Shown here: piece after piece, positions 1-5,169 of the stretch
Numbering within the stretch: the stretch's first letter is position 1
How the letters are laid out: every line of letters begins with the position of its first letter
Origin: Bacteroidota bacterium
GTDB taxonomy: Bacteria; Bacteroidota; Rhodothermia; Rhodothermales; Rubricoccaceae
Assembly (NCBI GenBank): GCA_022564455.1
Contig: JADFLK010000128.1
Span: 1-6,652 of the forward strand
Direction of reading: 5' to 3'
Length of the DNA stretch: 6,652 nt
Position numbers and translations under genes: made by a program
The notes under the pieces: generated by a model
Seen by the model: only the letters and a program-made list of their open reading frames with translations
Told to the model about the DNA's origin: nothing
The model's database searches: none

Positions 1-227
1 AGTACCACGTTGTCGCGCTCCTTCAGCGGGCCGCCAAACTGGAAGAGCAGCGACTCGAACGTGCGCCGGCCCATAACGACCGGGTGGCCCAGCGTGAGCG
101 CTTTGAACCGTTTTAGATCGGCTGGTATACGCCACGGAAGATCAAGCCCGTTGCCGATCAGCCGGTCCTTCTCAGCAAGAGCGGCAATGATGACGATCTC
201 CGGTTGCGATGGTACTTCGTCGGACAT
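1..227 (-). CDS. folA: Dihydrofolate reductase, N-terminal part (cut by window edge)
   Basis: NADPH-dependent reduction of dihydrofolate to tetrahydrofolate in the cytoplasm, which regenerates the cofactor oxidised by thymidylate synthase. The 75 complete codons visible hold the N-terminal half of the DHFR fold: strand IVIIAALAEKD (residues 11-21), the loop IGNGLDLPW (24-32) matching the Met20-loop region, the substrate-binding acid D37 in PADLKRF, and the cofactor-site motif GHPVVMGRRTFESL (47-60). Family members are usually about 160-180 residues, so over half is missing to the left. The ATG at 227 follows a short Ser/Asp/Glu/Pro leader typical of the family; no Shine-Dalgarno sequence is visible. 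It lies 87 bases downstream of thyA on the same strand, the classic thyA-folA pairing, so co-transcription is likely. The segment LLFQFGGPLKERDN is slightly longer than in E. coli DHFR (from memory). Confidence 0.93.
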   Translation of the reverse strand, partial: MSDEVPSQPEIVIIAALAEKDRLIGNGLDLPWRIPADLKRFKALTLGHPVVMGRRTFESLLFQFGGPLKERDNVV

Positions 228-237
228 AGTGTCAGCT

Positions 238-265
238 AGTGCGTAGTGCGCATTCCGTAATGCGT
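238..265. repeat. Degenerate heptamer tandem repeat between thyA and folA
   Basis: Four seven-base units in a row, AGTGCGT, AGTGCGC, ATTCCGT and AATGCGT (consensus ANTGCGT; read on the minus strand as ACGCANT). A related unit in the opposite orientation, ACGCAAT, sits at 296-302, followed by ACGACCC. Bases 249-254 and 259-264 (CGCATT / AATGCG) can pair around a four-base loop, and 263-269 with 299-305 (CGTATTG / CAATACG) form a second possible stem. The repeats lie in the thyA-folA spacer and recur at 1700-1720. They resemble the short tandem heptamer repeats known between genes in several bacterial groups; any function is unknown. Confidence 0.6.
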
Positions 266-314
266 ATTGAATAGTTGAACAACGAACTTCACGTTACGCA
301 ATACGACCCACTCG

Positions 315-1250
315 TCACACTGCCACGTCGAAGCGGATGGCGCCAAGGTGTTGATAGTCTTCCAGCTTGAAATCGTCGAACGCGAGCTCGTCCAGCTCTT
401 TGGGGATGCCGTCCGGCCGGCGGGCAATGTGCAAGGTCGGCGCGGGGAGCGGGCCGCGTGTTAGCTGATCGCGGAGGCCGTCCACGTGGTTCTCGTAAAT
501 GTGCGCGTCGATGAGGGTGTGCGCAAAGCGGCCCGGCCGCAGCCCAACCAACTGTGCCAGCGCCTGTGTGAGCAGCGCGTAGCACGCCAGATTGAACGGC
601 ACGCCCAGCGCCAGATCGGCAGAGCGTTGTGAGAGGTGGCAGTTCAGGAAATCGGCTCCCCCGTCATCGGCCGGGGACACATTGAAACAAAACGTGTAAT
701 GACAGGGCGGCAACAGGCTAACGGCCGCGTTGGCCGGGTGCCACGCCGACACCACCATACGCCGGCTCATCGGGTTCGTGCGGAGGGTATCGACTACGTA
801 AGCGAGTTGGTCGAAGGTCAGCGAGCCATCGGCCTCGCGGTTTACGTGCGGATGATCCGAATCCATCCACACCTCGCCGCCAAGCTTCGTTCCTTCCGGT
901 GGAAGCGGGAAACGTCTCCAGAAACGTCCATACGCTGTTTGGAGGTTGCCTTCGCCATCGGCCCACGCGTCCCAGATCTTCGTGTGCTCGCGCAGTTCGC
1001 GGATGTGATCGGCGCCGGAGAGATACCAGAGCACCTCGCGGAGCATCGAGCCGAAATAGACCTTCTTCGTCGTCAGCAGTGGGTACCCTTCCGCCAAATC
1101 CACCGAATAGAACTCAGCGAACGACGAGATTGTGTCGACGCCCGTGCGATTCTGCTTCTGCTTGCCGTTCTCCAGCACCCGCGCAACGAGGTCGAGGTAC
1201 GCCTGCTCGGCGCTGGTCGTGGTAGCGGTCGGGGCGATGTCGAGTTCCAT
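315..1250 (-). CDS. thyA: Thymidylate synthase (ThyA)
   Basis: Cytoplasmic enzyme that methylates dUMP to dTMP using 5,10-methylene-tetrahydrofolate as carbon donor and reductant, giving dihydrofolate. The 311-residue protein is complete and covers the whole family fold. Visible landmarks are the phosphate-binding arginine in NRTGVDT (R35), PMSRRMVVSAWHP (160-172) with the second-subunit phosphate-binding arginines, the catalytic cysteine C183 in PPCHYTFCFN, QRSADLALGVPFN (208-220) with the dUMP-contacting Arg, Ser, Asp and Asn, and DAHIYENHV (248-256) with the His and Tyr that bind the nucleotide sugar. Length is between the short E. coli (264) and long Lactobacillus (316) forms. An in-frame TAA about 24 bases upstream rules out a much longer N-terminus; no Shine-Dalgarno sequence is seen before the ATG. 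It is followed by folA, its partner in the folate cycle, and faces away from the small plus-strand gene at 1385. Confidence 0.97.
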   Translation of the reverse strand: MELDIAPTATTTSAEQAYLDLVARVLENGKQKQNRTGVDTISSFAEFYSVDLAEGYPLLTTKKVYFGSMLREVLWYLSGADHIRELREHTKIWDAWADGEGNLQTAYGRFWRRFPLPPEGTKLGGEVWMDSDHPHVNREADGSLTFDQLAYVVDTLRTNPMSRRMVVSAWHPANAAVSLLPPCHYTFCFNVSPADDGGADFLNCHLSQRSADLALGVPFNLACYALLTQALAQLVGLRPGRFAHTLIDAHIYENHVDGLRDQLTRGPLPAPTLHIARRPDGIPKELDELAFDDFKLEDYQHLGAIRFDVAV

Positions 1251-1384
1251 GGCGCCGTGGTCTGCTGGAGGTTAACGCGAGCGTGATTCGATGGCAACCG
1301 ATGTGGACATTTGGAGGGCGGCGGATCGCAGATCGCCGTAGTTTTCCACAGTCTAGCAAACATATTCCTCAAACCTCACCCTAC
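1251..1384. promoter_or_regulatory. Divergent spacer between thyA and the acidic small gene
   Basis: This 134-base gap must carry the start signals of two divergent genes. On the minus strand, bases 1364-1357 read TATGTTTG, an exact match to the -7 element TAnnTTTG known from Bacteroidota promoters, but I find no convincing upstream TTTG element at the expected distance, so it is only a candidate thyA promoter. Bases 1319-1338 form an imperfect hairpin: CGGC and GATC pair with GATC and GCCG around a GCA loop, with one bulged G, followed by TAGTTTT on the plus strand. It could be an operator or a leader structure for the gene at 1385. Confidence 0.3.
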
Positions 1385-1648
1385 ATGGATCCGGGACTTC
1401 ACGTCACACAGGCCATCAACCACCTCAACAAGATCCTCGCGTACTTCCCGTACGTGGAGGAGGATGGCGAGGCCCTCGTAGCCCTGACGCCGGAAGACTG
1501 GCAGGTTGTCGCCGACGCGATGTTTTACATGGATACGCCGACAGATGTCTTCCCTGAGACGATCACCGAATACAAGATGTCGGACGACCAGCGTACCATT
1601 CTGCTTTCTGTGGAAGACGGAACGCAGATTACAGTAGAGGTAGGGTAG
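1385..1648 (+). CDS. Small strongly acidic protein of unknown function
   Basis: I do not recognise this 87-residue protein. It has no signal peptide, membrane segment or metal-binding motif. It carries 17 Asp/Glu against only three Lys/Arg, and its layout suggests a helical first half (an amphipathic stretch with INHLNKIL near 11-18 and PEDWQVVADAMFYM near 36-49) and a strand-rich second half ending in SVEDGTQITVEVG. The frame is open back to 1283, but the translation before 1385 is Arg-rich and unlike the rest, and it overlaps the likely thyA promoter region, so I chose the ATG at 1385. No Shine-Dalgarno sequence is apparent. It stands alone on the plus strand, divergent from thyA and convergent with apaG. 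Reasons to think it is real are its consistent acidic composition and the absence of a longer competing frame on either strand. Confidence 0.68.
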   Translation: MDPGLHVTQAINHLNKILAYFPYVEEDGEALVALTPEDWQVVADAMFYMDTPTDVFPETITEYKMSDDQRTILLSVEDGTQITVEVG

Positions 1649-1730
1649 GGGGGCTGTTGAGTAGTCTGTATTAAGTAAGGTCCTGGAACCAAGACCACTA
1701 CGCTTTACGCATTACGATTTAGTCTTCTGT
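1649..1730. other. Convergent spacer, no clear terminator
   Basis: The small acidic gene and apaG end towards each other here, so terminators would be expected on both strands. I see only a weak GGTC...GACC stem near 1680-1696 without a T-run on either side, and the heptamer repeats at 1700-1720. No intrinsic terminator can be supported from the sequence. Confidence 0.4.
1700..1720. repeat. Heptamer tandem repeat (ACGCTTT, ACGCATT, ACGATTT)
   Basis: Three seven-base units in a row directly before the end of apaG. The middle unit ACGCATT is identical to one read on the minus strand at 265-259 in the thyA-folA spacer, so the same heptamer family occurs in two separate intergenic regions about 1.4 kb apart. 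Only three units are present, so coincidence is possible for this copy taken alone. Confidence 0.5.
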
Positions 1731-2114
1731 TCAGTTCGCCTGGGCGCGGAGGTCGAAGCGGGGAATCTGGATGCGGAAACGCTCGCCGGTCTCGCGCTGC
1801 ATCAGGAACGTGCCTTCCATTGTTCCTGTGAACGTCGGGAGCACGCAGAAAGAATTGTAGTTGTGCTCACCGCCAGGCGGAATCAGGGGCTGCTTGCCAA
1901 CCACGCCCTCGCCTTCGACTTCCTGAACACCGCCGCTGTCGTCCTTGATGATCCAGTGGCGGCGAAGAAGCTGGACCTCCTGAACTCCGTGGTTCTCGAT
2001 GGAGATGAAGTATGCGAACACGAACCGGCGCGCCAACAAATCCGACTGGCCGTCGAGATAGACGGGACGGACGGAAACCGCAATACTTTCAGTCGTGGCG
2101 TCGTAAGTGACCAT
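1731..2114 (-). CDS. apaG: ApaG family protein
   Basis: ApaG is a small single-domain protein with a fibronectin-III-like beta-sandwich. It is widespread in bacteria, and its biochemical role is not settled (in E. coli it is encoded next to the diadenosine tetraphosphatase gene apaH). The 127-residue length matches the family. Conserved landmarks run in order: VRPVYLDGQS (15-24), FVFAYFISIENHG (31-43), VQLLRRHWIIKD (47-58), the glycine-rich signature EGEGVVGKQP (67-76), PPGGEHNYNS (79-88), GTMEGTFLMQ (97-106) and RIQIPRFDL (114-122). The ATG at 2114 is the family start; a GGGGGT run lies about nine bases before it and could be a weak ribosome site. It begins 25 bases after the BtpA-family gene on the same strand, so the two are probably co-transcribed. 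No apaH or rRNA methylase gene is present here. Confidence 0.95.
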   Translation of the reverse strand: MVTYDATTESIAVSVRPVYLDGQSDLLARRFVFAYFISIENHGVQEVQLLRRHWIIKDDSGGVQEVEGEGVVGKQPLIPPGGEHNYNSFCVLPTFTGTMEGTFLMQRETGERFRIQIPRFDLRAQAN

Positions 2115-2139
2115 ACCGTCAGGACCCCCAAGTAGTCGC

Positions 2140-2973
2140 CTACTCGCTCCCCACTTCCTGTCCGCGCGTGTACTCTACAGCGCCTACAAGTTGCCGAACA
2201 CGCGTTTCACAGACAGGCGCGCTCCACTCCCCGTTTTCCTTAAATGCGCTGCCGATGATGAAACCGTCGGCGAGATCGACATAGTCGGTGAAGTTGTCCG
2301 CGTCCAGGCCGCTGCCGATAAAGATGGGCAGCGCGGTGGCAGCCGCTACTTCAATAAGATCATCCGGATCGGGCGCGTGCCCCGTGGTGGTCCCGGTGAC
2401 GACAATTGCGTCAGCACAGTGCTGCTGGGTGGAAGCGGCGAGGTCGGAGAGCGTCAGGTCGGCCGTCCACATGTGCGAGGCGTGCTTTTTCTGAACGTCG
2501 GCGAACACGGGAATGCGATCTGCCCCGATGGCCTTCCGGTACCGAAGCACTTCGCCCGCGCAGGCCTCCGCAATACCTTTGTCAGAGACGTGCGCATGCG
2601 TCCATCCCTCCGCCCGGATGAAATCGCAGCCGGCTGCATAAGCAACGGCCATCGCCGTTCGGTTGGCCTGAAACAGTACTTGCACCCCCACAGGAAGCCG
2701 GCCAACGTGCCGCTTCACCGCGCACGCAATGCGCGTCATGAATGAGGCGATCTCCGGCCCCATTTCCCGTTCGTGGATACACGGGAAGTCGTGCATGTTT
2801 TCCACGATCAGCCCGTCCACACCCAGTTCCGCGAACAAGCTCGCTTCGGCCACGGCCCGTTCCACCGCACACTGGACTCCGCAACATCCGGGTACGCCCG
2901 GCGACGGCCCCGTATGGATCATCGCGATGACCGGTTTGGGGCGCTTGAAGAGTCCGTCGAGAAAATCGGGCAT
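2140..2973 (-). CDS. BtpA/SgcQ-family TIM-barrel protein
   Basis: This 277-residue protein matches the BtpA family, named for a cyanobacterial factor that stabilises photosystem I; the related E. coli SgcQ belongs to a sugar operon. Most members are in non-phototrophs and have no known reaction. Family landmarks: KPVIAMIHTGPSPGVPG (13-29), GVDGLIVENMHDFP (51-64), VGVQVLFQANRTA (95-107), AGCDFIRAEG (114-123), FADVQKKHASH (157-167), AIVVTGTTTGHAPD (189-202), PIFIGSGLDADN (216-227) and DGFIIGSAFK (236-245). Phosphate-binding-like GSG and IIGS turns sit at the C-terminal barrel strands, as in other TIM barrels. The classic NVLxND motif is replaced by VQVLFQANR, pointing to a divergent subfamily. 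The frame is open to an ATG at 3141, but the 56 extra residues are not family-like; the ATG at 2973 sits just before the conserved region and has GGGGGA six bases upstream, so I chose it. apaG follows after 25 bases. Nothing here suggests photosynthesis. Confidence 0.88.
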   Translation of the reverse strand: MPDFLDGLFKRPKPVIAMIHTGPSPGVPGCCGVQCAVERAVAEASLFAELGVDGLIVENMHDFPCIHEREMGPEIASFMTRIACAVKRHVGRLPVGVQVLFQANRTAMAVAYAAGCDFIRAEGWTHAHVSDKGIAEACAGEVLRYRKAIGADRIPVFADVQKKHASHMWTADLTLSDLAASTQQHCADAIVVTGTTTGHAPDPDDLIEVAAATALPIFIGSGLDADNFTDYVDLADGFIIGSAFKENGEWSAPVCETRVRQLVGAVEYTRGQEVGSE

Positions 2974-3152
2974 GGCAATTCCCCCGATCAGTCGCTCGGG
3001 GTCTGAGGAGGCAGGTGCATTTCTAAAACCAAAACATGCTACCGGCTCGCCACACGGGCTGTTCCCAAGCGGTATTGGATAGCGATGGCCCTGAGTCAAT
3101 GATAAATTAGCTACGATGGTCGTTATTTTGGCTGCTACCATCTACATTGGAA

Positions 3153-3172
3153 CTTGATTCGGCAGAATCAAG
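3153..3172. promoter_or_regulatory. Perfect 8-bp inverted repeat, possible operator
   Basis: CTTGATTC (3153-3160) and GAATCAAG (3165-3172) are exact reverse complements separated by GGCA. The element sits in the divergent spacer about 90 bases before korA. It is not followed by a T-run on either strand, so a terminator is unlikely; a binding site for a dimeric regulator, or a hairpin in the korA leader, fits better. No regulator gene lies in the window. Confidence 0.45.
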
Positions 3173-3225
3173 AGCCCCTTATCCGCGTATCAAACCGGCC
3201 CTTCTTTGCGCCACCTTCCAGCCTA

Positions 3226-3259
3226 TTTATGAGCCCGGCCTACTTTATGAACCCGGCCT
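3226..3259 (+). repeat. 16-base direct repeat just before korA
   Basis: TTTATGAGCCCGGCCT (3226-3241) is repeated as TTTATGAACCCGGCCT (3244-3259) with a single G/A difference and a period of 18 bases, i.e. six codons. The second copy ends four bases before the korA ATG. The korA start itself (ATGAGCACCC) looks like a shorter third echo of the unit. Confidence 0.75.
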
Positions 3260-3261
3260 GA
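3229..3261 (+). CDS. Possible 10-codon leader reading frame before korA
   Basis: The direct repeat creates an open frame of ten codons, MSPAYFMNPA, from the ATG at 3229 to a TGA at 3259-3261, one base before the korA ATG at 3263. The peptide itself is a near duplication (MSPA / MNPA). Ribosomes finishing this frame would be placed at the korA start, which has no Shine-Dalgarno sequence of its own. However, no Shine-Dalgarno sequence precedes the ATG at 3229 either, and a frame this short can arise by chance, so translation is only a possibility. Confidence 0.25.
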   Translation: MSPAYFMNPA

Positions 3262-3262
3262 T

Positions 3263-5128
3263 ATGAGCACCCATTCCACACCCATCCACCAGGTTTCCGA
3301 CGTCACCATCCTGTTTGCCGGCGACTCCGGCGACGGTATGCAGCTGACCGGTTCGCAGTTTACGCTGGCTACGGCGTTGGCGCGGAACGACCTGGCAACG
3401 CTTCCAGACTTCCCGGCCGAGATCCGCGCCCCCGTCGGCACTACGTACGGCGTTTCCGGCTTCCAACTTCATTTCGGCGAGGTTGCGATCCATACGCCCG
3501 GTGATGAGGTGGACCTCCTCGTGGCCATGAACCCCGCCGCGCTGAAGATGAACCTGGACCGCGTGCGCGGCGGCGGCGCAATCATCGTCAACAGCAACAG
3601 CTTCAAACAGCGCGATCTCGACCTTGCCCGCTACGATTCAAATCCACTGGAGGACGGATCGCTCAGCGGTTTTGAAGTCACCACACTCGAGCTGACGAAG
3701 CTGACTCGAGAGGCGCTGAAAGAATCAGGGCTCTCCACGAAGGACATCGACCGCTCGAAAAACATGTTCGCCCTCGGGCTGGCGCTGTGGCTGTACACGC
3801 GGCCCATCGAACCTGTTCGGGAATGGCTGCGTGGCAAGTTCGCCAAGAAGGAGACCATCCGCGACGCGAACCTGTTGGTCCTGGAGAAAGGATACCACTA
3901 CGGGGAGACGACAGGGGCCTTCACGGCGCGCTACGAGGTTGCCCCGGCGCAGATGGAACCCGGCACATACCGTAGCATTCAGGGGAACGATGCGCTGGCA
4001 CTCGGACTGGTTGCGGCGAGTGTAAAAAGCGGACTTGGGCTCTTTTACGGCTCCTATCCGATCACGCCCGCATCCGAACTGCTCCATGCCCTCAGCCGCT
4101 TCAAGGAGTTCGGAGTGCGGACGTTTCAGGCCGAGGACGAGATCGCTGCCGCAGGCTCGGCACTCGGCGCCTCGTTCGGCGGACAACTTGGCGTGACGGC
4201 CACGAGCGGCCCTGGCTTGGCTTTGAAGGGCGAGACCATTGGCCTCGCCATGATGACCGAGCTACCGATGGTGATCGTGGACGTGCAGCGTGCGGGCCCG
4301 AGCACCGGCATGCCCACAAAAACTGAACAAAGCGATCTGTTGATGGCCGTCTACGGCCGCAATGGCGAGGCCCCGATACCCGTACTGGCCGCCCGAACAC
4401 CCGGAGATTGCTTCGAGGTGGCCTACGAGGCCGCACGCATCGCCGTGAAGTACATGACACCCGTCATCCTCCTCTCGGACGGCTACCTGGGCAACGGCGC
4501 TGAACCATGGCTCATCCCGGACCCGGATGCACTGATACCATTTGAAATCCGGCTGGCTGACCCGAAAACGGCTGCCCGAGGCGAGGACGGCGCCTTTCTT
4601 CCGTATGTACGCGATGAGGCAACCAACGCCCGCCCGTGGGCGCCACCTGGAGTGGCCGGGCTAGAGCATCGCCTGGGCGGCCTCGAGAAAGACGCCCGCT
4701 CCGGCGACGTCTCATACGACCCCGCGAACCACCAATTCATGACCGATATCCGCGCCGCCAAAGTGGCAGGTATCGCGAACGAGCTTCCTCCGCTCGCCGT
4801 AGAAGGCGACGAGGAAGGCGATGTGCTCGTCCTCGGCTGGGGATCGACGTACGGCGCCATCAAGGCTGCCGTGGAACGAACGCGAGCCCAGGGCCTCCGC
4901 GTTGGGCACGCGCATTTGCGGTGGCTCAACCCGTTTCCGAACGACCTCGGCGAAGTGCTTTCGCGCTTTTCCGAGGTTCTCATCCCCGAACTCAACCACG
5001 GCCAGCTTGTGCGGTTGATCCGAGAGCGCTTCCTGCTTCCTGCAAAGAGCCTTGCCAAAATTCAAGGCCTCCCCTTCAAGACAAGCGAAATAGAAGCCGC
5101 CATCCACGAGGCGGCGTCTGGCAACTAA
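3263..5128 (+). CDS. korA: 2-oxoacid:ferredoxin oxidoreductase, fused gamma-alpha subunit (2-oxoglutarate type)
   Basis: With the beta subunit encoded next, it forms a cytoplasmic thiamine-diphosphate enzyme that decarboxylates a 2-oxoacid, probably 2-oxoglutarate, to the acyl-CoA while reducing ferredoxin; the reaction can run in reverse for carbon fixation. The 621 residues fit the fused two-domain form. The gamma domain comes first (about 13-210) with FAGDSGDGMQLTG (18-30) and the PAEIRAPVGTTYGVSGFQ segment (51-68). The alpha domain follows: GSYPITPASELLH (263-275), QAEDEIAAAGSALGASF (289-305) including the glutamate expected to activate thiamine, TSGPG (314-318), and QRAGPSTGMPTKTEQSDL (342-359), a motif typical of the 2-oxoglutarate-type alpha subunits. 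A C-terminal domain (about 518-621) has VLVLGWGSTYGAI and ELNHGQLVRLIRE. The ATG at 3263 precedes the conserved region by about a dozen residues. korB starts 37 bases downstream. Substrate specificity is inferred, since pyruvate- and branched-chain-type relatives share most motifs. Confidence 0.94.
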   Translation: MSTHSTPIHQVSDVTILFAGDSGDGMQLTGSQFTLATALARNDLATLPDFPAEIRAPVGTTYGVSGFQLHFGEVAIHTPGDEVDLLVAMNPAALKMNLDRVRGGGAIIVNSNSFKQRDLDLARYDSNPLEDGSLSGFEVTTLELTKLTREALKESGLSTKDIDRSKNMFALGLALWLYTRPIEPVREWLRGKFAKKETIRDANLLVLEKGYHYGETTGAFTARYEVAPAQMEPGTYRSIQGNDALALGLVAASVKSGLGLFYGSYPITPASELLHALSRFKEFGVRTFQAEDEIAAAGSALGASFGGQLGVTATSGPGLALKGETIGLAMMTELPMVIVDVQRAGPSTGMPTKTEQSDLLMAVYGRNGEAPIPVLAARTPGDCFEVAYEAARIAVKYMTPVILLSDGYLGNGAEPWLIPDPDALIPFEIRLADPKTAARGEDGAFLPYVRDEATNARPWAPPGVAGLEHRLGGLEKDARSGDVSYDPANHQFMTDIRAAKVAGIANELPPLAVEGDEEGDVLVLGWGSTYGAIKAAVERTRAQGLRVGHAHLRWLNPFPNDLGEVLSRFSEVLIPELNHGQLVRLIRERFLLPAKSLAKIQGLPFKTSEIEAAIHEAASGN

Positions 5129-5169
5129 TGCGTACGGACACACCGCGGTGCGTCCCGACAGAACCATGA
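5128..5169 (+). CDS. Possible 13-codon coupling frame between korA and korB
   Basis: An ATG at 5128 overlaps the korA stop (TAATG), and its frame, MRTDTPRCVPTEP, ends with TGA at 5167-5169, overlapping the korB ATG at 5166 (ATGA). It exactly bridges the 37-base gap, and neither korA nor korB has a visible Shine-Dalgarno sequence, so stepwise re-initiation is conceivable. Caution: it is the tail of a longer out-of-frame open stretch inside korA (from 4636), which arises from GC-rich codon bias, so the bridge may be accidental. Confidence 0.2.
   Translation: MRTDTPRCVPTEP

Larger units (their letters stand above)
2974..3262. promoter_or_regulatory. Divergent regulatory spacer between the BtpA-family gene and korA
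   Basis: About 290 bases between two divergent operons, which must hold promoters for both. On the minus strand TTGACT at 3099-3094 is followed after 17 bases by AATACC at 3076-3071, a weak sigma-70-like pair that could drive the BtpA-family gene and apaG; the -10 matches only half of the consensus. Towards korA there is a perfect inverted repeat (3153-3172) and a direct repeat (3226-3259), listed separately. I find no convincing plus-strand promoter. No RNA gene or riboswitch is recognised. Confidence 0.35.

Noticed and set aside
238..309. CRISPR array from repeated short units
   Set aside because: The units are seven bases, directly adjacent and without spacers; this is a short tandem repeat.
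636..1286. 216-codon open frame on the plus strand opposite thyA
   Set aside because: It lies entirely antisense to a clear thymidylate synthase and its Arg-rich translation has no domain; it is a GC-rich codon shadow.
1283..1384. N-terminal extension of the small acidic protein
   Set aside because: Its composition (Arg- and Trp-rich) differs sharply from the rest, and it would cover the divergent promoter region of thyA.
2107..2745. 212-codon plus-strand frame opposite the BtpA-family gene
   Set aside because: Antisense to a recognisable family protein, with no coherent motifs of its own.
5148..5165. GTG start for korB
   Set aside because: It adds only six residues with no better ribosome site; the ATG at 5166 is the simpler choice.
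4636..5169. 177-codon open frame in another frame of korA
   Set aside because: The translation is almost all Arg, Pro and Ser, overlapping a highly conserved korA frame. Only its last 13 codons, in the intergenic gap, are discussed as a possible coupling frame.
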